DNA of 64,000 nt from Caenispirillum salinarum AK4 (GTDB lineage: Bacteria > Pseudomonadota > Alphaproteobacteria > Rhodospirillales > Rhodospirillaceae). Made by a program: the position numbers and the translations under genes. Below are positions 44,023-51,968 of the stretch, piece after piece. How positions within the stretch are numbered: the first letter of the stretch is position 1; each line of letters opens with the position of its first letter. Under the pieces are notes generated by a model that saw only the letters and a program-made list of their open reading frames with translations, had not been told where the DNA came from and did no database searches. The stretch is from NCBI RefSeq assembly GCF_000315795.1, contig NZ_ANHY01000003.1, forward strand, positions 62,001 through 126,000. The letters run 5' to 3'.

Positions 44023-44390
44023 CGGATATTGCTCTCGTCGGAGGTCATTCGGTCGGAGGGCCCGCCGGAGACGGCGGGACGGCGGAAGGTCACGGCGCAC
44101 AGGCCCCGGTGCCTCAACGCGTGCCCAACAGACGGGTTGAGGGAGGCAGAGGGCGAAGTGCCGGAACCATGGGCACCACGGACCGGCAAGTCAAGCGGGA
44201 GCGGCCGCCGAGAGGCCGCCGGGACCGGCCCTTCTGTCAAATAAATTCACCAGCCGATTGACAGCCCGAGACGCGGCAGGCCACCCTTGAGGCCGATAAC
44301 AAAGCGTGCCGCGCCGGCTTGCGTGTTCGACATATGCGACGCTCCGGCCGTCGCGGCCCATCAAGGCAGCCGACAGGGAGTTTCCCCATC

Positions 44391-45746
44391 ATGAAAGCCG
44401 GTGTCGAGGAACTGACCAGTTTCCTGGCCGATCATCCGGACGTGGAATACGTCGACGCGATCCTGTTCGACCTGTGCGGCATCGTCCGCGGCAAACGCTA
44501 TCCGCGCCAGGACGCCAAGGGCCTGTACGAGAACGGCATGCAGATCCCCTTCAGCGTCTTCCTGCTCGACGTCACCGGCGATTGCCCGGACGCCGGCGGG
44601 CGCGGGTTTTCGGACGGCGATCCGGACGGCATCGCCGTGCCGGTGCCGGGGACGCTCAAGCGCGTGCCCTGGGCGCGCGTGCCCTCGGCCCAGGTGCTGC
44701 TGACCATGACGGAGCAGGACGGCTCGGCCAGCTTCCTGGACCCGCGCGTGGTGCTGCAGGGCGTGGAGAAGCGCCTGCGCGACGACGGCCTGCACCCGGT
44801 CACGGCGCTTGAGCTTGAGTTCTATCTTATCGACCGCGAGCGCATGTCGGACGGCGGCCCGCAGTTCCCCATCGCGCCCGACACCGGCCAGCGCGACAAG
44901 AACACCCAGGTCTACGGCATGTGGGAGATCGAATCCTACGCCGCCGTGCTGCGCGACATCGAATACGCCTGCAACGTCCAGGGCGTGCCCTGCTACACGG
45001 CGTCCAGCGAATACGCGCCAGGCCAGTTCGAGGTCAACCTGCGGCACGTCTCCGACGGCGTCGCGGCGGCCGATCACGCCAGCCTGCTCAAGCGCGTCGT
45101 CATGGGCGTGGCGGAGAAGCACGGGTTCGAGGCGACCTTCATGTCCAAGCCCTTCACCCACATGGCGGGCAACGGGCTGCACATCCACCTGTCGCTGTGC
45201 GACGAGCAGGGCAACAACCTGTTCGACGACGGCTCCGACACGGGCAGCGAGATGCTGCGCTGGGCCATCGGCGGCATGCAGGCGACCATGGCCGAGGGCA
45301 TGGCGCTGTTCTCCCCCAACGCCAACGGCTACCGCCGGTTCGCGCCGAACCTCTACGTGCCGGTGGGACGCACCTGGGGCGTCAACAACCGCTCCGTCGC
45401 CTTCCGCGTGCCCGCCGGTGCGGGGCCGACGCGGCGGGTGGAGCACCGCGTCTGCGGCGCCGACGCCAACCCGTACCTGGCGCTGGCCGCGGTAATGGCG
45501 GGCGCCCACCACGGCATCACCAGCAGGATCGATCCCGGGCCGGCCAATACCGGCAACGCCGGCGAACATCTGGACCCGGACGTGCCGTGGACCTGGCGCT
45601 CGGCGCTGGCGCGGCTGGAGGGGGCGGAGGTGCTTCCCGGCTATCTGGGGGCCGAATACCTGGGCCTCTACCACGCCACCAAGACGGCGGAACTGGAGAA
45701 GTTCCAGAGCGTCATCACCCCGCACGAGTTCGCCTGGTACCTCTAG
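44391..45746 (+). CDS. glutamine synthetase-family ligase (PuuA-like)
   Basis: A 451-residue GS-fold ligase. N-terminal beta-grasp (VEYVDAILFDLCGIVRGKRY), then the catalytic barrel with LELEFYLIDRE, SSEYAPGQFEVNL, KPFTHMAGNGLHIHLSL and RVPAGAGPTRRVEHRVCGADANPYLALAA. It is of the gamma-glutamylputrescine synthetase type rather than GlnA (no adenylylation loop Tyr region, shorter N-terminus). It probably glutamylates a polyamine or other amine; no puu genes are adjacent. Start 44391 is set by ACAGGGAG; earlier frames are unlikely. The gap 44023-44390 has arms CTGTCAA (44234-44240) and TTGACAG (44258-44264) but no gene. Confidence 0.88.
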   Translation: MKAGVEELTSFLADHPDVEYVDAILFDLCGIVRGKRYPRQDAKGLYENGMQIPFSVFLLDVTGDCPDAGGRGFSDGDPDGIAVPVPGTLKRVPWARVPSAQVLLTMTEQDGSASFLDPRVVLQGVEKRLRDDGLHPVTALELEFYLIDRERMSDGGPQFPIAPDTGQRDKNTQVYGMWEIESYAAVLRDIEYACNVQGVPCYTASSEYAPGQFEVNLRHVSDGVAAADHASLLKRVVMGVAEKHGFEATFMSKPFTHMAGNGLHIHLSLCDEQGNNLFDDGSDTGSEMLRWAIGGMQATMAEGMALFSPNANGYRRFAPNLYVPVGRTWGVNNRSVAFRVPAGAGPTRRVEHRVCGADANPYLALAAVMAGAHHGITSRIDPGPANTGNAGEHLDPDVPWTWRSALARLEGAEVLPGYLGAEYLGLYHATKTAELEKFQSVITPHEFAWYL

Positions 45747-45777
45747 GGCCGCCATCTGGAACAGCGGGATGCGCGAC

Positions 45778-45809
45778 GGCGTTGCAGAAGGAACCCCTTC
45801 TGCAACGCC
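45778..45809 (+). other. 14-bp perfect hairpin directly before the cytochrome c gene
   Basis: Arms 45778-45791 and 45796-45809 pair perfectly with a 4-base loop. The ribosome site GGAG (45809-45812) of the cytochrome gene begins at its foot, so it may end the upstream ligase transcript, protect mRNA or limit translation. No U-tract. Confidence 0.55.
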
Positions 45810-45819
45810 GGAGCGCGCC

Positions 45820-46392
45820 ATGAAAATCGTCGGCACCGTCATCGCCACTCTGCTCGTGCTGCTCGCCATCGCGGTGGCGATCATGTTCACCGGCGCCTAC
45901 AACGTGGCCGCCACCGACGCTCACACGGGCCTGGTCCGGTGGGCGCTGGCGACCACGCGGGTGAACGCCGTGCGCACCCGCGCAGAGGACATCCAGGTGC
46001 CTGGCGACCTGGCCTCGCCGGAGCGGATCGCCGCCGGCGCCAAGGCCTACGACGAGAAGTGCGTCGCCTGCCACGGCGCCCCGGGTATCAAGGCGTTCGA
46101 GTTCGCCGAACACATGATGCCCAAGCCGCCGGAAATGGGCCATGTGGCCGAGTTCTGGGCGCCGGCGTCCATCTACTGGATCCTGGACAACGGCTTCAAG
46201 ATGACCGGCATGCCCGCCTGGGGCCCCTTCGAGGAGGCCGAGGAGTTGTGGGACATCACCGCCTTCGTGGAGGCCTACCCCGACGTCGACGCCGCCCGCT
46301 ACAAGGAGCTGACGGCCGGGCCCGATGGGCATGGGGGCGAGGGCATGGACCGCGGCGGCGAGGACGCCGGCGGCGGGCAGGACCCGGAATAG
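45820..46392 (+). CDS. membrane-anchored monoheme cytochrome c
   Basis: A 190-residue c-type cytochrome. An N-terminal helix (about residues 4-24) anchors it; the heme site is CVACH (Cys81, Cys84, His85) and the likely axial Met lies in NGFKMTGMPAWGP. The tail (PDGHGGEGMDRGGEDAGGG) is Gly/Asp-rich and disordered. Class I type; electron donor or acceptor unknown. Start ATG 45820 follows GGAG at the foot of a hairpin. It is separate from the cbb3 cluster. Confidence 0.85.
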   Translation: MKIVGTVIATLLVLLAIAVAIMFTGAYNVAATDAHTGLVRWALATTRVNAVRTRAEDIQVPGDLASPERIAAGAKAYDEKCVACHGAPGIKAFEFAEHMMPKPPEMGHVAEFWAPASIYWILDNGFKMTGMPAWGPFEEAEELWDITAFVEAYPDVDAARYKELTAGPDGHGGEGMDRGGEDAGGGQDPE

Positions 46393-46567
46393 GGCCTCCC
46401 GCATCCTCGGTCGGGCCGCCGGCCGGCCGGGGGGCACCGCCGCAAGGCCGCCGCAGCCGCGCGGGGGCGGGGGATGCGCCGTGCGCGCCATCTCCCCATG
46501 TTGGGCAGGGGTGGTGTAGACTGCCGCCGTTGCCGTCAGCCTTTGCTCAGCATGACCCGGGGTGGGG

Positions 46568-47020
46568 ATGAGTTCCGAAACCGCCATGATCGACCTGTTC
46601 AGCGACAAGCTGAAGGAATACTCCCGTCAGGTGCGGGAGGACCGCCGTCTTGAGAGCCCGGACGCCTCGGCGGAAAAGGTAAGCCGTCTGTGCGGCAGTC
46701 GCATCACGGTCGACGTCGCGTTGGACGATGCCGACCGCCTGACCGGTTTCGGTTACGCCGTGCGCGCCTGCGCCCTGGGCGAGGCGGCGACGGCCATCCT
46801 GGCCGCCAACGCCGTCGGCCGCTCCGTCGAGGAACTGGACCAGGTGGCCGAGGCCATGCGCGCCATGCTCAAGGAAGACGGTCCCCTGCCCGGCGGCGAC
46901 TGGCAGGAGCTGGAATACCTGCGCCTCGTCCGCGACCTGAAAAGCCGCCACGGCTCGGTCATGCTGCCCTTCGACGCCCTGCGCGCCGCGCTGGATGACG
47001 CGCGGGCGAAGCGGGGGTAG
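46568..47020 (+). CDS. NifU/IscU-like Fe-S scaffold protein, divergent
   Basis: A 150-residue protein with the IscU fold order: RLCGSRITVDVALDDADRL (first Cys), AVRACALGEAATAILAA (second Cys) and, where IscU and SufU have the third Cys, SRHGSVMLPFDALRAALDDA with no Cys. The Asp that follows the first Cys in IscU (CGD) is Ser here (CGS). Two of three cluster ligands remain, so cluster assembly may be altered or it may be a regulator or carrier. Start at ATG 46568; an ATG at 46586 also possible. No isc or suf neighbours. Confidence 0.75.
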   Translation: MSSETAMIDLFSDKLKEYSRQVREDRRLESPDASAEKVSRLCGSRITVDVALDDADRLTGFGYAVRACALGEAATAILAANAVGRSVEELDQVAEAMRAMLKEDGPLPGGDWQELEYLRLVRDLKSRHGSVMLPFDALRAALDDARAKRG

Positions 47021-47172
47021 GGGTGGTGGCGGGTTGTTGATTCAGCTGCCAACTGCAAGACGCAAGCGCAGGACGGCTGGCAGCGGATGTGGCCCCCTGC
47101 TTTCGAGGCTGTAAAGAAACGGTGGACCCTCACCAGAGGGAGCGCGGCAGGGTGTCTGGCGTTGCATGTGGG

Positions 47173-47391
47173 TTCCCGCTTTCGCGGGAATGACGAGTAT
47201 TTTTCACTCTATAACAACAGGTTAAAAAAACCGTCGCCCCTGCGGAAGCAGGGGGTCACGCACTCCGTCAGCCGCCCTGGCGACGCCTGTGCCGGCAGCC
47301 AGCCGATTTCTTGACACCCTCTTTCGCAGGGGGCGGTTTCGGTCTTCTTTTATGAAGTAAAACTGACCGTCATTCCTGAGAAAGCAGGAAT
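47173..47391. repeat. two paired-palindrome units (REP/MITE-like)
   Basis: Unit 1: TTCCCGC-TTTC-GCGGGAA (47173-47190) and CCCCTGC-GGAA-GCAGGGG (47237-47254). Unit 2: a degraded left arm near 47317-47333 and ATTCCTGA-GAAA-GCAGGAAT (47372-47391). A further degraded half lies near 47092-47105. Same type as 37183-37263, with A/T-rich centres and a shared right flank (CACGCAC or CGCGTAC). The gap 47021-47509 between the scaffold gene and kdpE holds only these. Confidence 0.65.
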
Positions 47392-47509
47392 CCACGCACC
47401 GTGCCAGACGATTTGCCAAGCGCCCACGCCGTCCTCGCCAATTCCTGGCAGCCTCTTTCCCAGGTTTGACGGTCTATTCTTAATCACCCACGCGCGTGAA
47501 CCGCTCCCG

Positions 47510-48214
47510 TCACACCGAAATCTGCAACCGGTACCCCACCCCCGGCTCGGTGATGATGAGGCGGGGGCGGGAGGGGTCGGCCTCCAGCTTCTGGCGCAAC
47601 TGGCCGATATAGACCCGCAGGTACTGCGTTTCCTCCACATAGGCCTCGCCCCAGATGTCGCGGAGCAGCTGCTGGTGGGTGATGACCTTGCCGGGGTGCT
47701 GGGCGAGCGCGCGCAGCAGGTCGTATTCCTTGCGCGACAGTTTCACCGGCGCCCCGTCCACCGTCACCAGCCGCTTGGCGAGGTCGATGCTCACCCGATC
47801 GGTCTCCAGCACCGGGTCGTCGTTGGCCTCGGGCCCGATGTGGCGCAGGGCGGCGCGCATGCGGGCCATCAGTTCCGCCATGCCGAACGGCTTGGTGATG
47901 TAGTCGTTCGCACCCCGGTCCAGGGCGCCCACCTTGTCGCTTTCGTCCGAGCGCACCGACAGCACGATGATCGGCATGGACGACCACTCGCGCACCCGCT
48001 CGATCACCTCCATGCCGTCCATGTCGGGCAGTCCCAGGTCCAGCACCGTCAGGTCCGGCTTTTCCACCGTCGCCGCCTTGATGGCCGAGTTGGCATCCTC
48101 GGCCTCGACCACCTGATAGCCGTGGGCGGTCAGGCTGGCCTTGAGGAAGCGGCGGATCTGCGGTTCGTCGTCGACGATGAGGACTTTGGCGGTTCCCGTT
48201 GCGTCGTTGGGCAT
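47510..48214 (-). CDS. kdpE: KdpE response regulator
   Basis: OmpR-family regulator, 234 residues: receiver domain with the phosphorylated Asp59 (VLDLGLPDMDG), acidic pocket Asp15/Asp16 and Lys in ITKPFGMAEL, then the winged-helix domain (LSRKEYDLLRALAQHPGKVITHQQLL, TEPGVGYRLQ). KdpE normally activates kdpFABC, the high-affinity K+ pump, with KdpD. Here kdpFABC is not in the window. It follows kdpD by 62 bases and is the last gene of a four-gene minus-strand run. Confidence 0.9.
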   Translation of the reverse strand: MPNDATGTAKVLIVDDEPQIRRFLKASLTAHGYQVVEAEDANSAIKAATVEKPDLTVLDLGLPDMDGMEVIERVREWSSMPIIVLSVRSDESDKVGALDRGANDYITKPFGMAELMARMRAALRHIGPEANDDPVLETDRVSIDLAKRLVTVDGAPVKLSRKEYDLLRALAQHPGKVITHQQLLRDIWGEAYVEETQYLRVYIGQLRQKLEADPSRPRLIITEPGVGYRLQISV

Positions 48215-48276
48215 GGCGGCGGATGTCTCCGGTTGGTCTTGCTTTTGGTCCAGGTCTCTTGAACGGCTTGGCCCGG

Positions 48277-51174
48277 TCAGTCAGCGGGCAGGTGTTCCGG
48301 CGGTGCGTCGACCCCCTCCAGATCAGCGGCCGTGGGCGTGCGGACCGGCAGGCGCACGCGGAAGGTGCTGCCGTTCTCGCCGTCGCTTTCCGCTTCGATG
48401 GTGCCGCCGTGACCTTCCACGATCCCCTTGCAGATGGCAAGGCCGAGGCCGGTGCCGGCCACCACCCGGTCGCGCGAGTAGACGCGGAAGAACTTGTCGA
48501 AAATGCGCGCGCAGTGCTCCGCCGGAATGCCGATGCCTTCGTCGGTGATCTCGATGACGATCCATCCGTCCTCGGCATGTCCGCGGATGGTGATGGTCGA
48601 GCCCACGGGCGAGTATTTCACCGCGTTGTCGATCAGGTTCATCAGCACGTGCTCCATGAGCACGAAATCCACCTGGAACAGCGGCAGCATGGGCGGAATG
48701 TCCAGCGCCACGTGCACCTTTTCAAGCCGCCCCTCCATGCGCTCCAGCGTCGTGCCCACCAGGTCGTCCAGGTCGGTCCACTGCGGCTTGGGGACGGTGG
48801 CGCCGGCTTCCAGCTTGGTCATCTGCAGCAGGTTGCCGACGAAGCGGTTGAGGCGTTCGGCCTCTTCCAGCACGGTCTTGAGAAGGTCGCGCTGCACGTC
48901 CTCGGAATAGGACCGGCCGTAGGTCAGCAGGCTGCTCGTTGACCCGATGATGGAGGCCAGCGGCGTGCGCAGGTCGTGGCTCAGCGACGACAGGAGGGCC
49001 GAGCGCATGGACTCGGTCTCGGCCACCACGCGCACCGTTTCCACCTCGCGGTTCAGGTGCATGCGCTCCACCGCCACGGCGGAGAACCCGGCCAGGCTGT
49101 CGAGCTGGCGGCGGAAGCTGGCGCGGCGCAGGATCATGGGGTCGGCGGCCTCCACCACCAGAACGCCGATGACGCCGCCGCCCGTGCGCAGGGGCTGGAA
49201 CAGGTAGCCGGCGTTGCTGTGGACGGTGGTGCCGCGCCCGGCGGGCTCGCCGTAGCGGCGCACCCACGAGGCGATGCGCCAGGCTTCCTCGTCCAGCGTG
49301 CCGCCCTCGGGCCAGGCGGCGCACAGTTCCTCGGCCTCCTCGTCCGATCCCGTGGGGCCGGGATCGGCCTCGGCCACCATGCGCCGGGGCAGCAGGATCA
49401 TCACGTTGACGTTCAACAGGTCGCGCATCTGCGCCGAGATGGCAGACATCACCTTGGCGGGGTCGGAGGTGGCGGCGATCTCGCGCGACAGGTGGTAGAG
49501 CGCGCCGGTGTGCCGCTCGCGCCGCCGCGCCGCCTGGGCCTGGTCGTGCAGGCGCCCGGCCAGGTTGGCGGCGATGGCGGCCAGGACCAGGTAGATGGCA
49601 AGCTGGAATATCTGCTCCGGCCTGTCGGGCGTGAGGGCGAACTGGGGCTCGACGAAGAAGAAGTTGAACATCGCCAGCCCCAGCACCGACGTGAACAGGG
49701 CCGAGGCGAACCCGTAGGCGGTGGCGGCGTAGACCACCGCCATCAGCATGATTATGGACAGGCTTTCCGCCGGCAGCAGGGGGTCCAGCACCTTGATCAG
49801 TCCGGCGGCCATGCAGGCGGCGACGGCGCCGGCCAGGTATTCGTGGAACCACGGCCGCCCCTCGTCGATGCGCCAGGGCAGGGCGAAGGCGTCCACGGTC
49901 ATTTCCGGCCCGGGGACGATGTGCACGCCCAGGTTCCGAAAGCGCTCCAGCAGCTGGTCGGCGAAGGGGCGCCGCCACAGCCGGCGCAGGCCGCGCACCG
50001 GCGGCCGGGCGACCACCACCTCGGTGATGCGGTGGGTGCGGATGAATTCGCTGACTTCCTCGAGCAGGTCCGGCCCGCCCAGCGGCACCACCTCGGCCCC
50101 CAGGTGATCGGCCAGGTGCAGGCTTTCCGTCACCTCGCGCTGGATGGCCTGGGGCAGGCGATGGTTCCAGGCGGTGTCCACATAGGCGACGAACCACGCC
50201 GCGCCGTTGCGGTCGGCCAGGCGGTGGCCGTCCTGCACCAGGCGCTCGGGCCGGCCGACGTCGGACAGCAGCACCAGGATGCGCGGCGGCGGCTCCGGCT
50301 CCACGGCCGGCGTCTCGGCGTCCACGCCCGCGCCTTCCGACCACTGTTCCAGCGACTGGCGGTGCACGTGCCGCGCGGTGACGCCGATGGCGGTCTCGCG
50401 CAGCAGCGTCAGGCAGTCGACGGCGTAGATGGGGGCCAGCGTCTCGTAGTCGTCGTCCGAGAGCATGAGGCTGCGGCTCTCGAACCGCTCGGCCAGGTCC
50501 TCGGGCGCGGCGTCGACCAGTTCGATCTGGTCGGCCTTCTCCAGCAGGGTTTCGGGCAGGCTGTCCTCGCGCGGGATCAGCGCCAGCACGCCGATGCGGT
50601 CGCGCGCCCCGTCCAGGTGCGCCGCCGACAGGGCGCAGTAGACGTCGATGCCGCGGTCCAGGATCGCGTCGATGGGCGAGCTTGCGCCGGTGTCCAGCCG
50701 GGCGATCTGGCGGTTGATGCCGCGCAGGCCCTTGATGACCACCACGTCGGGGTCGTGGCGCAGCAGGTCGTCGGGATTGTCGCAGCGCACGATCATCGCG
50801 TCGCTGTCCTGGATTTCCGCCGGCAGGTCGCGCAGGTCGCCGGGCATGAGAAGACCGATGACCGGCCGTTGGGCGCGGTCGGGCGCCTCGCGGCGCAGGC
50901 GGTGGATGGTGTCGATGTGGGCCGCCAGCACCGTCGGCACGGTCGCGGCGCCCGGCGCTACGCCCAGGAACAGCTTGAGGCGCCCGCGGCGGCCGGCATG
51001 ATCCTCCTCCAGCGCCGCGGCGGCGGCAGCCGGGCCGTGGTGGCCAGTGTCGTCCCGCGGCCCCCGCTCGTCCGCAGCCGGCGACGCCGCGGCGAACGGC
51101 GGCGAGGCCGGGCGCGGCGGCTCGTGGGCGCCGATGGCGGCGGGGCGGCTGTCCTGCGGGCGCTCGGTTGTCAT
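48277..51174 (-). CDS. kdpD: KdpD-like sensor kinase with degenerate N-terminal ATPase domain
   Basis: A 965-residue KdpD. Order: a 60-residue Pro/Ala-rich lead, the KdpD N-terminal domain (about 64-270), a USP-like domain (ILVLLSDVGRPERLVQDG), DUF4118 four-helix membrane region (about 440-530), GAF-like region, HisKA with His733 (SHDLRTP) and ATPase domain (DEGIGIP, GTGLGLAICKG). The N-terminal Walker A, GVGKT in normal KdpD, is GAATV here (LGVAPGAATVP, about 71-80), and the Walker B DE motif is VVVIKGLRG (about 144-152). The kinase core is intact. Start overlaps the EEP gene's stop (ATGA). Confidence 0.85.
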   Translation of the reverse strand: MTTERPQDSRPAAIGAHEPPRPASPPFAAASPAADERGPRDDTGHHGPAAAAAALEEDHAGRRGRLKLFLGVAPGAATVPTVLAAHIDTIHRLRREAPDRAQRPVIGLLMPGDLRDLPAEIQDSDAMIVRCDNPDDLLRHDPDVVVIKGLRGINRQIARLDTGASSPIDAILDRGIDVYCALSAAHLDGARDRIGVLALIPREDSLPETLLEKADQIELVDAAPEDLAERFESRSLMLSDDDYETLAPIYAVDCLTLLRETAIGVTARHVHRQSLEQWSEGAGVDAETPAVEPEPPPRILVLLSDVGRPERLVQDGHRLADRNGAAWFVAYVDTAWNHRLPQAIQREVTESLHLADHLGAEVVPLGGPDLLEEVSEFIRTHRITEVVVARPPVRGLRRLWRRPFADQLLERFRNLGVHIVPGPEMTVDAFALPWRIDEGRPWFHEYLAGAVAACMAAGLIKVLDPLLPAESLSIIMLMAVVYAATAYGFASALFTSVLGLAMFNFFFVEPQFALTPDRPEQIFQLAIYLVLAAIAANLAGRLHDQAQAARRRERHTGALYHLSREIAATSDPAKVMSAISAQMRDLLNVNVMILLPRRMVAEADPGPTGSDEEAEELCAAWPEGGTLDEEAWRIASWVRRYGEPAGRGTTVHSNAGYLFQPLRTGGGVIGVLVVEAADPMILRRASFRRQLDSLAGFSAVAVERMHLNREVETVRVVAETESMRSALLSSLSHDLRTPLASIIGSTSSLLTYGRSYSEDVQRDLLKTVLEEAERLNRFVGNLLQMTKLEAGATVPKPQWTDLDDLVGTTLERMEGRLEKVHVALDIPPMLPLFQVDFVLMEHVLMNLIDNAVKYSPVGSTITIRGHAEDGWIVIEITDEGIGIPAEHCARIFDKFFRVYSRDRVVAGTGLGLAICKGIVEGHGGTIEAESDGENGSTFRVRLPVRTPTAADLEGVDAPPEHLPAD

Positions 51175-51944
51175 GCCTCGATGGTCCGGCGGCTTGCGAT
51201 GGTCACGGCGGTGTCGGCCTCGTCCTCTTCAACGCGCGAGGGGGTGGGATCGGGCAGGTCCAGGTCCGCCACCACCGGCAGGTGATCGGAGGCCTGGCGT
51301 GCGAGGGGCGATTTGTGGGCGCGCACCGGCCCGGCGAAGGTGTCCGGCACCGTCCAGATCCGGTCCAGCGCCAGGAACGGCAGGTGCGCCGGAAAGCTGG
51401 CGGGCGACAGGCGGCAGCCGAAACGCGGCCCCAGGTGCCGCAGCGCCGCGATGTCGGGCCACCAGCTGTTGAAGTCGCCCATGATGACGGCCGGCGCATC
51501 GCCGCGCGCGGCCATCAGGTCGCCCAGTGTGGCATGCTGGCGCGCCCGTTCCCAGACCCTCAGGCCCAGATGGGTGGTGATGACGCGCAGCCGCTGTCCG
51601 TGCACCGACAGGTCGGCGACCACGGCGCCGCGCGGCTCGTAGGGCGCGATGGACAGGTCGACGCGGCGCACGCCCAGCGCCGGCCACCGGGTCAGCAGCA
51701 CGTTGCCGAAGCGGCTCTCCCGCAGGATCACGTTGGGCCCGGCGATGGCCGTCATGCCCGTCGCTTCGGCCAGATAGGAGAACTGGTCGGGCACCCCGTC
51801 CAGGTCGGGCTTGGCGGCGACCTCCTGCAGCCCCACCACGTCGGCGCCCGTCTCCAGGATCACCTCGGCGATGCGCGCGGGATCGTAGCCCCGGTCGTTG
51901 CCGATGCAGGAATGGATGTTGTAGGTGGCGACGCGCAGGCGCAT
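51171..51944 (-). CDS. endonuclease/exonuclease/phosphatase-family protein
   Basis: A 257-residue EEP-fold hydrolase with Mg2+ motifs: RVATYNIHSCIGND, LQEVAA (catalytic Glu), MGDFNSWW (Asp, Asn) and ASDHLPVVADL (Asp-His). EEP enzymes cut DNA, nucleotides, inositol phosphates or sphingolipid heads; the alphaproteobacterial forms beside cardiolipin-synthase-like genes are thought to act on lipid head groups, not shown here. 24 bases after the PLD gene, overlapping kdpD by four. No signal peptide. Confidence 0.85.
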   Translation of the reverse strand: MRLRVATYNIHSCIGNDRGYDPARIAEVILETGADVVGLQEVAAKPDLDGVPDQFSYLAEATGMTAIAGPNVILRESRFGNVLLTRWPALGVRRVDLSIAPYEPRGAVVADLSVHGQRLRVITTHLGLRVWERARQHATLGDLMAARGDAPAVIMGDFNSWWPDIAALRHLGPRFGCRLSPASFPAHLPFLALDRIWTVPDTFAGPVRAHKSPLARQASDHLPVVADLDLPDPTPSRVEEDEADTAVTIASRRTIEA

Positions 51945-51968
51945 GGCGGCTTTCCGTTCTCCTGTCCG

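Noticed and set aside
44016-44240. A 74-codon minus-strand frame at the CaCA gene start
   Set aside because: Overlaps the CaCA start out of frame and shows no coding character beyond high GC.
44023-44390. yybP-ykoY manganese riboswitch upstream of the CaCA gene
   Set aside because: The conserved GGGGAGUAG-type core is absent on the minus strand.
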